Positions 1-10,808 of a stretch of DNA of 64,000 nucleotides are shown piece by piece. Below the pieces are notes generated by a model. It was not told where the DNA came from, did not search any database, and was given only the letters and a program-made list of their open reading frames with translations. The stretch's first letter is position 1, and each line of letters starts with the position of its first letter. Both the position numbers and the translations under genes were made by a program. Origin of the DNA: Roseateles aquatilis (lineage in GTDB: Bacteria > Pseudomonadota > Gammaproteobacteria > Burkholderiales > Burkholderiaceae_C); contig NZ_NIOF01000001.1 in the NCBI RefSeq assembly GCF_002205645.1, forward strand, positions 620,001 through 684,000, given 5' to 3'.

Positions 1-338
1 TCCAGCGGCAGCATGACGTTCTCCAGCGCCGTCAGGTGCCCGAGCAACTGAAAGCTCTGGAACACGAAGCCGAGGTGCTCCCCGCGCAGCGCCGCGCGGC
101 CGTCCTCGTCCAGCACGAACATGTCCTGCCCGCGCAGCCGCACGGTGCCTTGCGTGGGCGTGTCCAGGCCCGCGAGGATGGACAGCAGCGTGCTCTTGCC
201 GGAGCCTGACGCGCCGACGATGGCGACGGATTCCTTGCCCTGCAGCTGAAAATTGATGTCATGCAGAATGGTCAGCACGCCGTCGGCGTCCCGCACCGAC
301 TTGCTGACATGATCGACTTCGAGGATGTTCTGAGCCAT
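1..338 (-). CDS. ABC transporter ATP-binding protein (YbbA/LolD-like), 3' end outside the window
   Basis: Only the first 112 residues are present; the gene runs off the left edge. It should hydrolyse ATP to drive a lipoprotein-type or MacB-type ABC exporter at the inner membrane. The Walker A motif GASGSGKST is at residues 42-50 and a Q-loop region (VFQSFQLLGHLTALENV) lies near residues 90-108, both typical of the LolD/YbbA/MacB subfamily. The ATG at 338-336 overlaps the start codon of the divergent esterase gene by two bases. The same divergent pair (ybbA and tesA) is known from enterobacteria, which supports the YbbA reading. The permease gene would lie to the left and cannot be seen. Confidence 0.88.
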   Translation of the reverse strand, partial: MAQNILEVDHVSKSVRDADGVLTILHDINFQLQGKESVAIVGASGSGKSTLLSILAGLDTPTQGTVRLRGQDMFVLDEDGRAALRGEHLGFVFQSFQLLGHLTALENVMLPL

Positions 339-1026
339 GAACCAACCGCAGATGCGCCGCCGTGAATGGATGTTGCACTGTAGCGCCTGTGTCCTGACCC
401 TGGCCGCGGCCGGGGCGACATCGGCGCCTGTCGCCGCGCAAGGCCGCACCGATGCGGCCGGGGGCGCCGCGCCGCGCCGCATCCTGGTGCTGGGCGACAG
501 CCTGTCGGCCGAGTACGGCCTGGCCCGCGGCAGCGGTTGGGTCGCGTTGCTGGACCAGCGCCTGCGATCGCAGAAGCTGCCCGCCGAGGTGATCAACGCC
601 AGCATCAGCGGCGACACGACCTCGGGTGGCCGCTCCCGCCTGCCCACGCTGCTCAAGCAGCACCGGCCCACCCACCTGATCATCGAGCTGGGCGGCAACG
701 ACGCGCTGCGCGGCCTGCCGCTGACGATGACTCGCGACAACCTCAAAGCGATGGTGCAGGCCGGCAAGGACGCCGGCGCGAAGGTGCTGATCATCGGCAT
801 GCAGATCCCGCCCAACATGGGCGCGAGCTACGCGCGCGATTTCGAGGGCAGCTTCAGGACCGTCGCGCAGGATGAGAAGGTGGCGCTGCAGCCCTTCCTG
901 CTGGCGGGCATCGCCGACCGCGCCGACATGCGCGACTGGTTCCAGGGCGACGGCATCCACCCGCTCGCCAAAGCCCATCCGCTGATGCTGGACAACGTGT
1001 GGAAGGTGCTGCGGCCGATGCTGTGA
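337..1026 (+). CDS. tesA: Arylesterase / lysophospholipase L1-like GDSL hydrolase (TesA type)
   Basis: 229 residues with an N-terminal arginine-rich and hydrophobic export signal (about residues 1-35, ending near PVAAQ), so probably periplasmic. The SGNH blocks are all visible: GDSLS at residues 53-57 with the nucleophile Ser55, Gly in ASISGDT near 91, GGND at 119-122, and the DGIH block at 205-208 with the catalytic Asp and His. Family members hydrolyse thioesters, aryl esters and lysophospholipids; the natural substrate here is not readable. Alternative starts at Met6 or Met12 would shorten the signal peptide. Its start codon overlaps that of the divergent ABC ATPase gene, as in the ybbA-tesA pair. 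Confidence 0.9.
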   Translation: MNQPQMRRREWMLHCSACVLTLAAAGATSAPVAAQGRTDAAGGAAPRRILVLGDSLSAEYGLARGSGWVALLDQRLRSQKLPAEVINASISGDTTSGGRSRLPTLLKQHRPTHLIIELGGNDALRGLPLTMTRDNLKAMVQAGKDAGAKVLIIGMQIPPNMGASYARDFEGSFRTVAQDEKVALQPFLLAGIADRADMRDWFQGDGIHPLAKAHPLMLDNVWKVLRPML

Positions 1027-1191
1027 GCGCGGGTCGGGGCGGCGCGCGGGCGCCTTGCGAGCGCGAAAAAGCTGCGGGCGGCTTCCGCTTAAACCTTCGC
1101 CGGTGGGCGCCTTCGTTCCCTAGACTCGCGCGTCCCTGCCTTCCGCCGCGAGTCCTGGACGGCTCGCCTTGTCTCAGCCCACGACCTCTCG

Positions 1192-2823
1192 ATGGCCATT
1201 TCCCTTCCCGCGCGTTCCGTGCTGCCCTCGTGGCTGGCGATGGGCCTGCTCGCGGCCGGCGCCGCCGTCGCGGTGGTGATGGGCCATGACGGCCGCCGCG
1301 CCGCGCAGGTCGCGATGCTGGTGCTGCCGCTGCTGCTCTGGCTGCGCTGGCCGGTCGCGAGCACCGGCTGGCGCCGTGTCCGCGCGGTCGCGGTCTTCGC
1401 GCTGCTCGCGGCGTTCCTGCTCGACGGCGCGGTGCGCGCCTACCTGGTGAAGCTCTATCAGGCCACGCCGGACAGCTCGCTGGTGCTCTCCGCCGCGGCC
1501 AACACCACGGCGCGCGAGATCCGCGAGTACCTCAGCTCGCAACTGTCCACGATGGCGCTCGCGATCGGCGTGGCGATCGTGGCGCTGGCGCTCACCGGCG
1601 TGGCCATCGCGGCGGCCACGCGCGATCAGGCGCCGCTGTCGCGCCCCGGGCGCATCGCCGTGATCGCGCTGCTGGTGGTCTGCAGCATCGGGTACCTCAG
1701 CAAGCCCTGGCGGCGCCACCATCCGCTCACGTTCTGGCCCACCTGGGCCGAGCAGGTCAAGGACCTGCGTCTGGCCTGGTCCGACCAGCAGGGCCAGCGC
1801 GACCAGTTGATGCGCAATGCGCGGGCCGCGTCGCCGACGATCGCCGCGGCCGGCCCCGCCACGGTCGTGCTGGTGCTGACCGACAGCGTCAACCGCGACA
1901 ACATGAGCCTGTACGGCTACGCCCGCCAGACCACGCCGCAGCTCGCGGCGCTGAGCGGCGAGGAGGCCGGCCGGCTGCTGACGCTGCGCCACGCCTGGTC
2001 GGTGGAGGCGGCCACCCTCGCCTCGCTGAGCGGCCTGTTCAGCTTCGGCGAGCGTGACGCGGACGACCCGGCCGGCCGCGCGCAGCACCTGCTGGCGCTC
2101 GCCCGCACCGCCGGCTACAAGATCTGGTGGATGAGCAATCACGACGATGTCGCCGTCGACCAGCAACACGCGCGGCTCGCCGACGAGGTCGAGATGATCA
2201 ACCGCCAGCCGGGCCGCTCCACCGCCTCGCTGGATGGTGAGCTGCTCGACTGCCTGGAGGAGGCGCTCGTCGATCCCACGCCGCGCAAGCTGATCGTCGT
2301 GCACCTGCTGGGCGCCCATCCGCATTACCGGCTGCGCCGCCCGCCCGGCGACCACCCCTTCGACGACGCGCCCGACGCCGTCGACGCCCGCATGATCCGC
2401 GACGGCCACCCCGTCTGGCTGCGCGAGTCGCGCCAGGACTACGACGCGGCGCTGCGCTACCACGACGACGTCGTCGCCCAGACGCTGCGGCTCACGCGCC
2501 GCCACGTGCCGGATGCCGGCCAGGGCGCGTGGATGTTCCTGTCCGACCATGGCCAGGAGGTCGGCCATGACATCGTGCACGCCGGCCACAGCCCGGGCAC
2601 CGCGGCGGGATACCGCATCCCCGCCCTGCTCTGGCGCAACGCGCCGGGCTTCGATGCCTCGCTCGCGTCGCGTCCGTTCCGCGCCGACTGGGCGGGCTGG
2701 ACGCTGGCGGAGCTGATGCACCTGCGCTGGACGGGCATGGCCGCCGACCGCAACGTGCTCGACCCCACCTACGCGTGGCGCCCACCCACGCTGCCGGCCC
2801 GGGTCTCGCGCTTCGACCGATAG
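1192..2823 (+). CDS. Sulfatase-fold membrane protein, phosphoethanolamine transferase-like
   Basis: 543 residues. The first 170 or so hold four to five hydrophobic segments (about 12-52, 64-80, 117-141 and 153-170), followed by an alkaline-phosphatase/sulfatase catalytic domain outside the membrane. The metal-site motif TDSVNRDNMSLYGY starts at residue 230, with Asp231 where EptA/MCR enzymes carry Glu. A candidate nucleophile Thr lies in EAATLASL near residue 280, HLLGAHPHY follows, and SDHGQEVG at 451-458 supplies the Asp-His metal ligands. The family moves phosphoethanolamine or similar groups onto lipid A or other glycans. The acceptor is unknown, and the divergent first motif leaves open another alkyl-phosphate transferase or hydrolase. 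It stands alone on this strand, 165 bases after the esterase. Confidence 0.75.
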   Translation: MAISLPARSVLPSWLAMGLLAAGAAVAVVMGHDGRRAAQVAMLVLPLLLWLRWPVASTGWRRVRAVAVFALLAAFLLDGAVRAYLVKLYQATPDSSLVLSAAANTTAREIREYLSSQLSTMALAIGVAIVALALTGVAIAAATRDQAPLSRPGRIAVIALLVVCSIGYLSKPWRRHHPLTFWPTWAEQVKDLRLAWSDQQGQRDQLMRNARAASPTIAAAGPATVVLVLTDSVNRDNMSLYGYARQTTPQLAALSGEEAGRLLTLRHAWSVEAATLASLSGLFSFGERDADDPAGRAQHLLALARTAGYKIWWMSNHDDVAVDQQHARLADEVEMINRQPGRSTASLDGELLDCLEEALVDPTPRKLIVVHLLGAHPHYRLRRPPGDHPFDDAPDAVDARMIRDGHPVWLRESRQDYDAALRYHDDVVAQTLRLTRRHVPDAGQGAWMFLSDHGQEVGHDIVHAGHSPGTAAGYRIPALLWRNAPGFDASLASRPFRADWAGWTLAELMHLRWTGMAADRNVLDPTYAWRPPTLPARVSRFDR

Positions 2824-2982
2824 CACGTCTTCGAGCGCCTTGGGGCGCCGTCAGGCGTCGTCGGACGGCGGTCCGGCAACCTCCGCGACCTGCCGCCCGC
2901 GTCGCTTGCATCACCCGCATCGGTTGCATCGCCCGCATCGGGCATTCCGCTTGCCTCCCCGTCGAAAACGAAGGAGTTCGGC

Positions 2983-4344
2983 ATGGCCGATGACAAGCCG
3001 GACCACGCGCCCGAGAACGACGCCGACGACGAGCCGGACCGCGCCTGGCCGGCCGCGGCCGACGGCGTCGCCGACGAGTCCGGCGGCAAGGCCTGGTGGA
3101 CCCAGCTCGGTCCGGGCCTGATCACCGGCGCCGCCGACGACGATCCGAGCGGCATCGCCACCTACTCCCAGGCCGGCGCGCAGTACGGCTACACCGTCGG
3201 CTGGACCATCCTGGTCACCTACCCGCTGATGGTCGGCATCCAGCTCGCCAGCGCGCGCATCGGCCGCATCACGGGCAAGGGGCTGACCGAAACCTTCGCC
3301 CGGCTGTGTCCGCGCTGGCTGGTGGTCGGCCTGGTGGCGCTGCTGGTCGTGGCCAACGTCATCAACCTGGGCGCCGATCTCGGCGCGATGGGCGATGCCG
3401 TGCACCTGGTCGCGGGTGGCGGCCACCCGGCCGTCTTCGTCGTCGCGATGGCGGTGCTGTCGCTGCTGCTGCAGATCTGGCTGCCGTATGAGCGCTACGT
3501 CAAGATCCTCAAGTGGCTGACGCTGTCGCTGCTGGCTTATGTCGGCGTCGGCTTCGCGGCCAAGGCGGACTGGACCGCGGCACTGACAGCGATGGTGTGG
3601 CCGGCGGCGCATTGGGATCGCGGCTACGCGACCACCGTCGTCGCCATCCTCGGCACGACCATCAGCCCCTACCTCTTCTTCTGGCAGGCCGACCAGGAGG
3701 CCCAGGAGATCAAGCGCATCGCCGCCGACCGCCCGCTGGCCTGCGCGCCCGAGCAAGCCCGGGCGCAGTTCCACCGGCTGCGCGTGGACACCATCGTCGG
3801 CATGGGCTTCTCCAACACCATCGCGTTCTTCATGATCGTCGCCACCGCCGCCACGCTGCACGCGCACGGCGTCCACGACATCGAGACCACCGCGCAGGCG
3901 GCGCAGGCGCTCAAGCCGATCGCCGGGGACTTCGCCTTCCTCCTCTTCGCCGCCGGCATCGTCGGCACGGGGCTGCTGGCGCTGCCGGTGCTGGCCGGCT
4001 CGGCCGCCTACGCGGTCGCGACGCTGATCGGCGTGCGGCGCGGCCTCGATCGGCCGCCGCGCAGCGCCAAGGCGTTCTACGCGATCCTCAGCGGCGCGAT
4101 GCTGATCGGGTTGGCGCTCAGCCTGTCGGGCTTCAACCCGATCAAGGCGCTGTACTGGTCGGCCGTCGTCAACGCGGTGATCTCGGTGCCGATCATGGTC
4201 GCGGTGATGATCGCCGCCTCGCACCCCCGCATCGTCGGCGACCTGCGCCTGCCCGCGTTGTGGCGCTGGCTGGGTTGGCTCGCCACCGCGGCGATGGCCC
4301 TGGCCACGATCGCGATGCTGGTGATGCAGGCGATGCCGGCCTGA
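2983..4344 (+). CDS. NRAMP family divalent metal transporter, divergent (NRMT-like) clade
   Basis: 453 residues with a charged acidic N-terminus (1-36) and about 11 membrane helices. The first helix carries ADDDPSGIATY at 51-61, the position of the NRAMP DPGN metal site: the Asp is kept but Gly-Asn is replaced by Ser-Gly. The sixth helix reads GTTISPYLFF, with SPY at 228-230 where transition-metal NRAMPs have the metal-selective MPH. Loss of the Asn and Met ligands is a feature of NRAMP-related proteins that carry Mg2+ or other hard ions, so Mn/Fe transport should not be assumed. An RBS-like AAGGAG (about 2970-2975) precedes the ATG. It is monocistronic and followed by a long non-coding stretch. 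Confidence 0.85.
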   Translation: MADDKPDHAPENDADDEPDRAWPAAADGVADESGGKAWWTQLGPGLITGAADDDPSGIATYSQAGAQYGYTVGWTILVTYPLMVGIQLASARIGRITGKGLTETFARLCPRWLVVGLVALLVVANVINLGADLGAMGDAVHLVAGGGHPAVFVVAMAVLSLLLQIWLPYERYVKILKWLTLSLLAYVGVGFAAKADWTAALTAMVWPAAHWDRGYATTVVAILGTTISPYLFFWQADQEAQEIKRIAADRPLACAPEQARAQFHRLRVDTIVGMGFSNTIAFFMIVATAATLHAHGVHDIETTAQAAQALKPIAGDFAFLLFAAGIVGTGLLALPVLAGSAAYAVATLIGVRRGLDRPPRSAKAFYAILSGAMLIGLALSLSGFNPIKALYWSAVVNAVISVPIMVAVMIAASHPRIVGDLRLPALWRWLGWLATAAMALATIAMLVMQAMPA

Positions 4345-6642
<2,298 letters not shown>

Positions 6643-6718
6643 TCCCCGACCGATCGCGCTCCGGCGCGCCGCCCTCGACGGCGGCGCGCCGGCTCCGCCA
6701 TTCCTGGAGACAACACCC

Positions 6719-8311
6719 ATGCGTCAATTCCTCGCTCTCACCGCCCTGTGCCTGGGCATGGCCGTGCTCACGCCGGCCGCCCACGCGGGCGACAAGGTCT
6801 GGATCAGCCTCGGCGACGCCGCGCTGACCGAGCTGCAGAAACACCGCCCCGCCGCGCGCGCCGTGGCCAGCGTGCAGGCCGACGCGGCGCAGGACGCGTC
6901 CGCGCTGTCCGTCACCGCCACGCGCGAAGGCATCCACCTCGTGGAGGTCGACGAGGACGCGCTGGCCTCGCTTAGCCACTCCATCCACGAGGCGCTGCGC
7001 CGCTGCGGCGGCTACATGTACCACCCGACCAAGGAGGCCGGCCTGGCCTCGCTGCGCCGCCACAGCACGCCGCTCGCCGCGCAGCGGCTGGCCGCCGCGG
7101 CGGTGGCCACGCGTCCGAGCTACGTGATCGACCAGCAGGCGGTGGTGACGCCGCTGCTGGCGCAGATGCAGGCCAGCAACATCGGCCAGACCATCGTCGA
7201 CCTGTCGGGCTACACCAACCGCTACTACACCAGCAGCAGCGGCGTGAACGCCTCCAACTGGCTGCGCCAGCGCTGGGCCACGCTGGCGGGCGCGCGCACC
7301 GACATCACGGTGGCGCAGTTCACCCACGCGGGCTGGGCGCAGAAGTCCGTCATCGCCACCATCCAGGGCACCGACAACGGCACCGAGGTGATCGTGATGG
7401 GCGCGCACCTGGACTCGATCAACCAGTCCGGCGGCTCCGCCGAGACCATGCGCGCGCCGGGCGCGGACGACGACGCCTCCGGCGTGGCCAGCCTGACCGA
7501 GGTGCTGCGCGCGTTCGTCACGGCCAACTACAAGCCGCGCCGCACCATCAAGCTGATGGCCTACGCCGCCGAGGAAGTGGGCCTGCGCGGCTCGCAGGAG
7601 ATCGCCAGCAGCTTCGCCGCCGCGGGCACCAACGTGGTCGGCGTGCTGCAGCTGGACATGACCAACTACAAGGGTGCGGCCAATGACATCTACATCTTCA
7701 GCGACTACACCGACAGCGCGCAGAACCAGTTCCTCACCGCCCTGATCCAGACCTACCTGCCGACACTGCGCGTGGGCACGGACCGCTGCGGGTACGGCTG
7801 CTCGGACCACGCCTCGTGGAACGCGCAGGGCTACTTCGCCAGCATGCCCTTCGAGTCCAGCTTCAGCGCCGACAACCCGTACATCCACACGGCCAACGAC
7901 ACCTACGCCAACATGGGCAGCCAGGCCGACCACGCGCTCAAGTTCGCGCGCCTGGCGGCGGCCTACGCGGTGGAACTGGGCAGCGACGGCCCCGGCACGG
8001 GACCCGGCCCGGTGGACCGCACGGAGAACTTCAGCGGCAGCCTCACGCGCGGGCAGAGCAAGAGCTTCGGTCCGTTCAAGGTCGCGGCCGGCGGCAGCCT
8101 CGCGGCCAGCACCACGGGCACCGGCGACATCGACCTCTACGCCCGCCGCGGCGCCGTGCCCACCACCACCACGTACACCTGCAAGTCGGACGGCGCCACC
8201 TCCACCGAAGGCTGCACCGTCGCGATGACGGCCAACGGCGACGTGTACGTGCTGGTGTCCGCCTACTCGGCGGGGAGCTATCAGCTGAAGGTGGTGTACC
8301 GCCCGCAATGA
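6719..8311 (+). CDS. Secreted M28 aminopeptidase (leucyl aminopeptidase type) with C-terminal PPC domain
   Basis: 530 residues with a signal peptide ending at AHAG (about residue 23) and an N-terminal propeptide. The two-zinc M28 site is complete: His230 in GAHLDS, the bridging Asp in GADDDASG (248-255), Glu285/Glu286 in AAEEVG, Asp313 in LQLDMTNY, and His364 in CSDHASW. This matches the Vibrio/Aeromonas leucyl aminopeptidase group. A PPC domain fills about 435-530 and resembles the tail of the M4 enzyme upstream, with related blocks around PTTTTY and KSDG. It would trim N-terminal residues from peptides released by the M4 protease. A GGAGA ribosome site (6704-6708) precedes the ATG. Confidence 0.93.
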   Translation: MRQFLALTALCLGMAVLTPAAHAGDKVWISLGDAALTELQKHRPAARAVASVQADAAQDASALSVTATREGIHLVEVDEDALASLSHSIHEALRRCGGYMYHPTKEAGLASLRRHSTPLAAQRLAAAAVATRPSYVIDQQAVVTPLLAQMQASNIGQTIVDLSGYTNRYYTSSSGVNASNWLRQRWATLAGARTDITVAQFTHAGWAQKSVIATIQGTDNGTEVIVMGAHLDSINQSGGSAETMRAPGADDDASGVASLTEVLRAFVTANYKPRRTIKLMAYAAEEVGLRGSQEIASSFAAAGTNVVGVLQLDMTNYKGAANDIYIFSDYTDSAQNQFLTALIQTYLPTLRVGTDRCGYGCSDHASWNAQGYFASMPFESSFSADNPYIHTANDTYANMGSQADHALKFARLAAAYAVELGSDGPGTGPGPVDRTENFSGSLTRGQSKSFGPFKVAAGGSLAASTTGTGDIDLYARRGAVPTTTTYTCKSDGATSTEGCTVAMTANGDVYVLVSAYSAGSYQLKVVYRPQ

Positions 8312-8538
8312 CACCGTCGAGGGGGTGAACGATCCGGCTCGCCGCGCTCGCGGCGGGCCGGCGCGCCATGACATCCGACCCTGCCCCGGCGGACAAAAGT
8401 CGGATGGCGGAGCGCGCGCGCCGATGCCAGGATCCGTGCGTCGCCACAGGCGGCAAGCTCGCGGCGCCCGCGCGATCCACCGTCGGATCGCGCGGGCCCG
8501 GTCACCCCTCGGATTCGGATGCGGAAGGATTGCTGGCT

Positions 8539-10098
8539 ATGTTCACGAACATGCGTGTCGCCGTGAAGCTCGCCCTGGGATATGGCGTGGTGCTGCTGCT
8601 GATGGTGGGCATCCTGCTGCTGGGCATCACCAACATGATGCGCATGAACGAAGCCTCGGAGCGCATCCTCCATGAGCGTTATCCCAAGACCGTGATCGTG
8701 AACGACGCGATCGCCAGGACGCTCGACAACGGTCGATCGACACGCAACCTGCTGCTGGTGGACACGCCGGACGTCGTGGCGCGCAACGTAACCCTCATCC
8801 AGGAGAACCGGGCCAGGATCCGCCAGTTGCTGGCCGACCTGGACCCGCAAGTGCACGCGCCCAAGGGCCGCGAGCTGATGACGGCCATCCTCCGCCATCG
8901 CGACGCCCTGGAGCCCAAGTATGAGGAACTGATGACGCTGGCCCAGGCCGACCGGGCGCGGGCGATCGAGTTCCAGATGAACAGCTTCGCCACGACGAAC
9001 ACGGCGTTCGCCAAGGCGCTGCGCGACATGGCCGACTACCAGGGCGGGAAGATGGAGGAAGAAGGCGACGCGATCGAGGCGGCGAATCTGTCCGCGCGCA
9101 ATCAGATGCTGGGCGTGGGCCTCGTGGCGATGCTGGCCGCGCTGGCCCTGGCGGGCGCGACCATCCGCGGCCTGTCGCGGCAGCTCGGCGGCGAGCCCGC
9201 CGAGGCGGTGCAGGTGGCCAACGCCATCGCCGAAGGCGACCTCAACGCGCGCTTCCAGGTCCGCAGCGGCGATACCACCAGCGTCATCGCCGCCATGCGA
9301 CGCATGAACGACAACCTGGCGCAGATCGTGGGCCAGGTGCGCAACAGCAGCGACAGCATCGCCACCGGGTCCGAGCAGATCGCCACCGGCAATGCCGACC
9401 TGAGCCAGCGCACCGAGGAACAGGCCAGCAACCTGCAGCAGACGGCGGCGTCGATGGAGCAGCTGTCGAGCACCGTCAAGGTCAACGCCGAGACCACCCT
9501 GCAGGCCAACCAGCTGGCGGCGCAGGCCTCCGCCGCGGCCGCCAAGGGCGGCGAGGCCGTGGGCACCGTGGTGGCGACGATGCAGGACATCGCCACGTCA
9601 TCGCGGCGGATCGCCGACATCATCGGCGTGATCGACGCCATCGCCTTCCAGACCAACATCCTGGCACTGAACGCGGCCGTCGAGGCGGCGCGTGCCGGCG
9701 AGCAGGGCCGCGGCTTCGCCGTCGTGGCCGGCGAGGTGCGCAACCTGGCCGGGCGTGCGGCCGAGGCGGCGCGGGAGATCAAGTCGCTGATCGGCGCCAG
9801 CGTCGACAAGGTGGAGGTCGGCGCCCGGCAGGTCCACGACGCCGGCGCGTCGATGACGGAGATCGTCGCGCAGGTCGCGCGCGTGACGCAGTTGATCGGC
9901 GAGATCTCCCACGCCACGACCGAGCAGGCGTCGGGCATCGGCCAGGTGGGCGATGCCGTGATGCAGCTCGACCAGGTGACGCAGCAGAACGCGGCCCTGG
10001 TCGAGGAAAGCGCCGCCGCCGCCGAGAGCCTGAAGCACCAGGCCGCGCGGCTGGCGCAGGCGGTGAGCGTCTTCAAGATCGGGCAGCTCGCGCAGTGA
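8539..10098 (+). CDS. Methyl-accepting chemotaxis protein (4HB sensor, HAMP, MA domain)
   Basis: 519 residues from the ATG at 8539, which has a GGAAGGA ribosome site. An in-frame upstream ATG at 8368 would add 57 non-membrane residues and is not favoured. Transmembrane helices lie at about 9-31 and 191-210, with a four-helix-bundle periplasmic sensor between them, followed by HAMP. The highly conserved signalling hairpin has AFQTNILALNAAVEAARAGE and GFAVVAGEVRNLA. There is no C-terminal pentapeptide for CheR/CheB docking. The cheW gene follows 46 bases downstream, so receptor and coupling protein are probably co-transcribed. The ligand cannot be read from sequence. Confidence 0.95.
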   Translation: MFTNMRVAVKLALGYGVVLLLMVGILLLGITNMMRMNEASERILHERYPKTVIVNDAIARTLDNGRSTRNLLLVDTPDVVARNVTLIQENRARIRQLLADLDPQVHAPKGRELMTAILRHRDALEPKYEELMTLAQADRARAIEFQMNSFATTNTAFAKALRDMADYQGGKMEEEGDAIEAANLSARNQMLGVGLVAMLAALALAGATIRGLSRQLGGEPAEAVQVANAIAEGDLNARFQVRSGDTTSVIAAMRRMNDNLAQIVGQVRNSSDSIATGSEQIATGNADLSQRTEEQASNLQQTAASMEQLSSTVKVNAETTLQANQLAAQASAAAAKGGEAVGTVVATMQDIATSSRRIADIIGVIDAIAFQTNILALNAAVEAARAGEQGRGFAVVAGEVRNLAGRAAEAAREIKSLIGASVDKVEVGARQVHDAGASMTEIVAQVARVTQLIGEISHATTEQASGIGQVGDAVMQLDQVTQQNAALVEESAAAAESLKHQAARLAQAVSVFKIGQLAQ

Positions 10099-10110
10099 TC
10101 GCCCCCCTTC

Positions 10111-10134
10111 ATCCGAATCCGAATCCGAATCCGA
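10111..10134. repeat. Four exact tandem copies of ATCCGA
   Basis: A 24-base perfect hexanucleotide repeat in the spacer between the chemoreceptor gene and cheW; the last copy abuts the cheW ribosome site GAGGAA. A change in copy number would alter the spacing between the two genes but no reading frame. Confidence 0.9.
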
Positions 10135-10144
10135 GGAACCGCCG

Positions 10145-10696
10145 ATGAGCGTCGTCGTGAATGAATACCCCGCGCCGGAACTGGCCGCCGAGTTGATCGA
10201 GATCCCCTCGATCACCGCCAGACCGCCGACCATGCCCGAGGAGTTCCTCAGCTTCCGCCTGGGCGCGGAGGAGTACGGCATCGACATCCTGCACGTGCAG
10301 GAGATCCGCAGCTACGAGCCCCCCACCCGCATCGCCAACGCACCGCCCTTCATCAAGGGCGTGGTCAACCTGCGCGGCACCATCGTGCCCATCGTCGACC
10401 TGCGGCTGAAGCTGGGCTGCGCGTCGGCCGAGTACACGGACTTCACCGTGGTCATCGTGCTCAACGTCCGCTCGCGGATGATCGGCGCGGTGGTGGACGC
10501 GGTGTCGGACGTGCTCGCGCTGGGGCCGGAGGACATCAAGCCGGCACCGCGGATGAACGCGTCGGTGGACCCGGGCTACATCCTGGGCGTGGGCTGCGTG
10601 ACGAGCGGCGATGTCGACCGCATGCTCATCCTGACCGACATCGAGGCGCTGATGAGCAGCGCCGAGATGGGGTTGATGGGCGCCGCCCGCGGTTGA
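10145..10696 (+). CDS. cheW: CheW-type chemotaxis coupling protein
   Basis: 183 residues. A 35-residue N-terminal extension precedes a CheW/SH3-like domain from about residue 34 (FLSFRLGAEEYGIDI) through the signature NLRGTIVPIVDLR to the C-terminus. CheW links chemoreceptors to the CheA kinase. The start has a GAGGAA ribosome site eight bases upstream. It follows the chemoreceptor gene directly. No cheA, cheY, cheR or cheB is nearby, so the pair must plug into a chemosensory array encoded elsewhere. Confidence 0.93.
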   Translation: MSVVVNEYPAPELAAELIEIPSITARPPTMPEEFLSFRLGAEEYGIDILHVQEIRSYEPPTRIANAPPFIKGVVNLRGTIVPIVDLRLKLGCASAEYTDFTVVIVLNVRSRMIGAVVDAVSDVLALGPEDIKPAPRMNASVDPGYILGVGCVTSGDVDRMLILTDIEALMSSAEMGLMGAARG

Positions 10697-10808
10697 CGGC
10701 GGCCGGGAAGGTCCTGCGACGGTCCTCAGGCCTTCGGGCGGCCCCGGCGCCAGAGCGAGACCGTCAAGTACGCGAAAGCCGCGAGCGCCGCCGCCGTGAA
10801 ACCGCCGG

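Noticed and set aside
8368-8538. Upstream start for the chemoreceptor gene
   Set aside because: It adds 57 non-hydrophobic residues before the first membrane helix and lacks a ribosome site; the ATG at 8539 has GGAAGGA.
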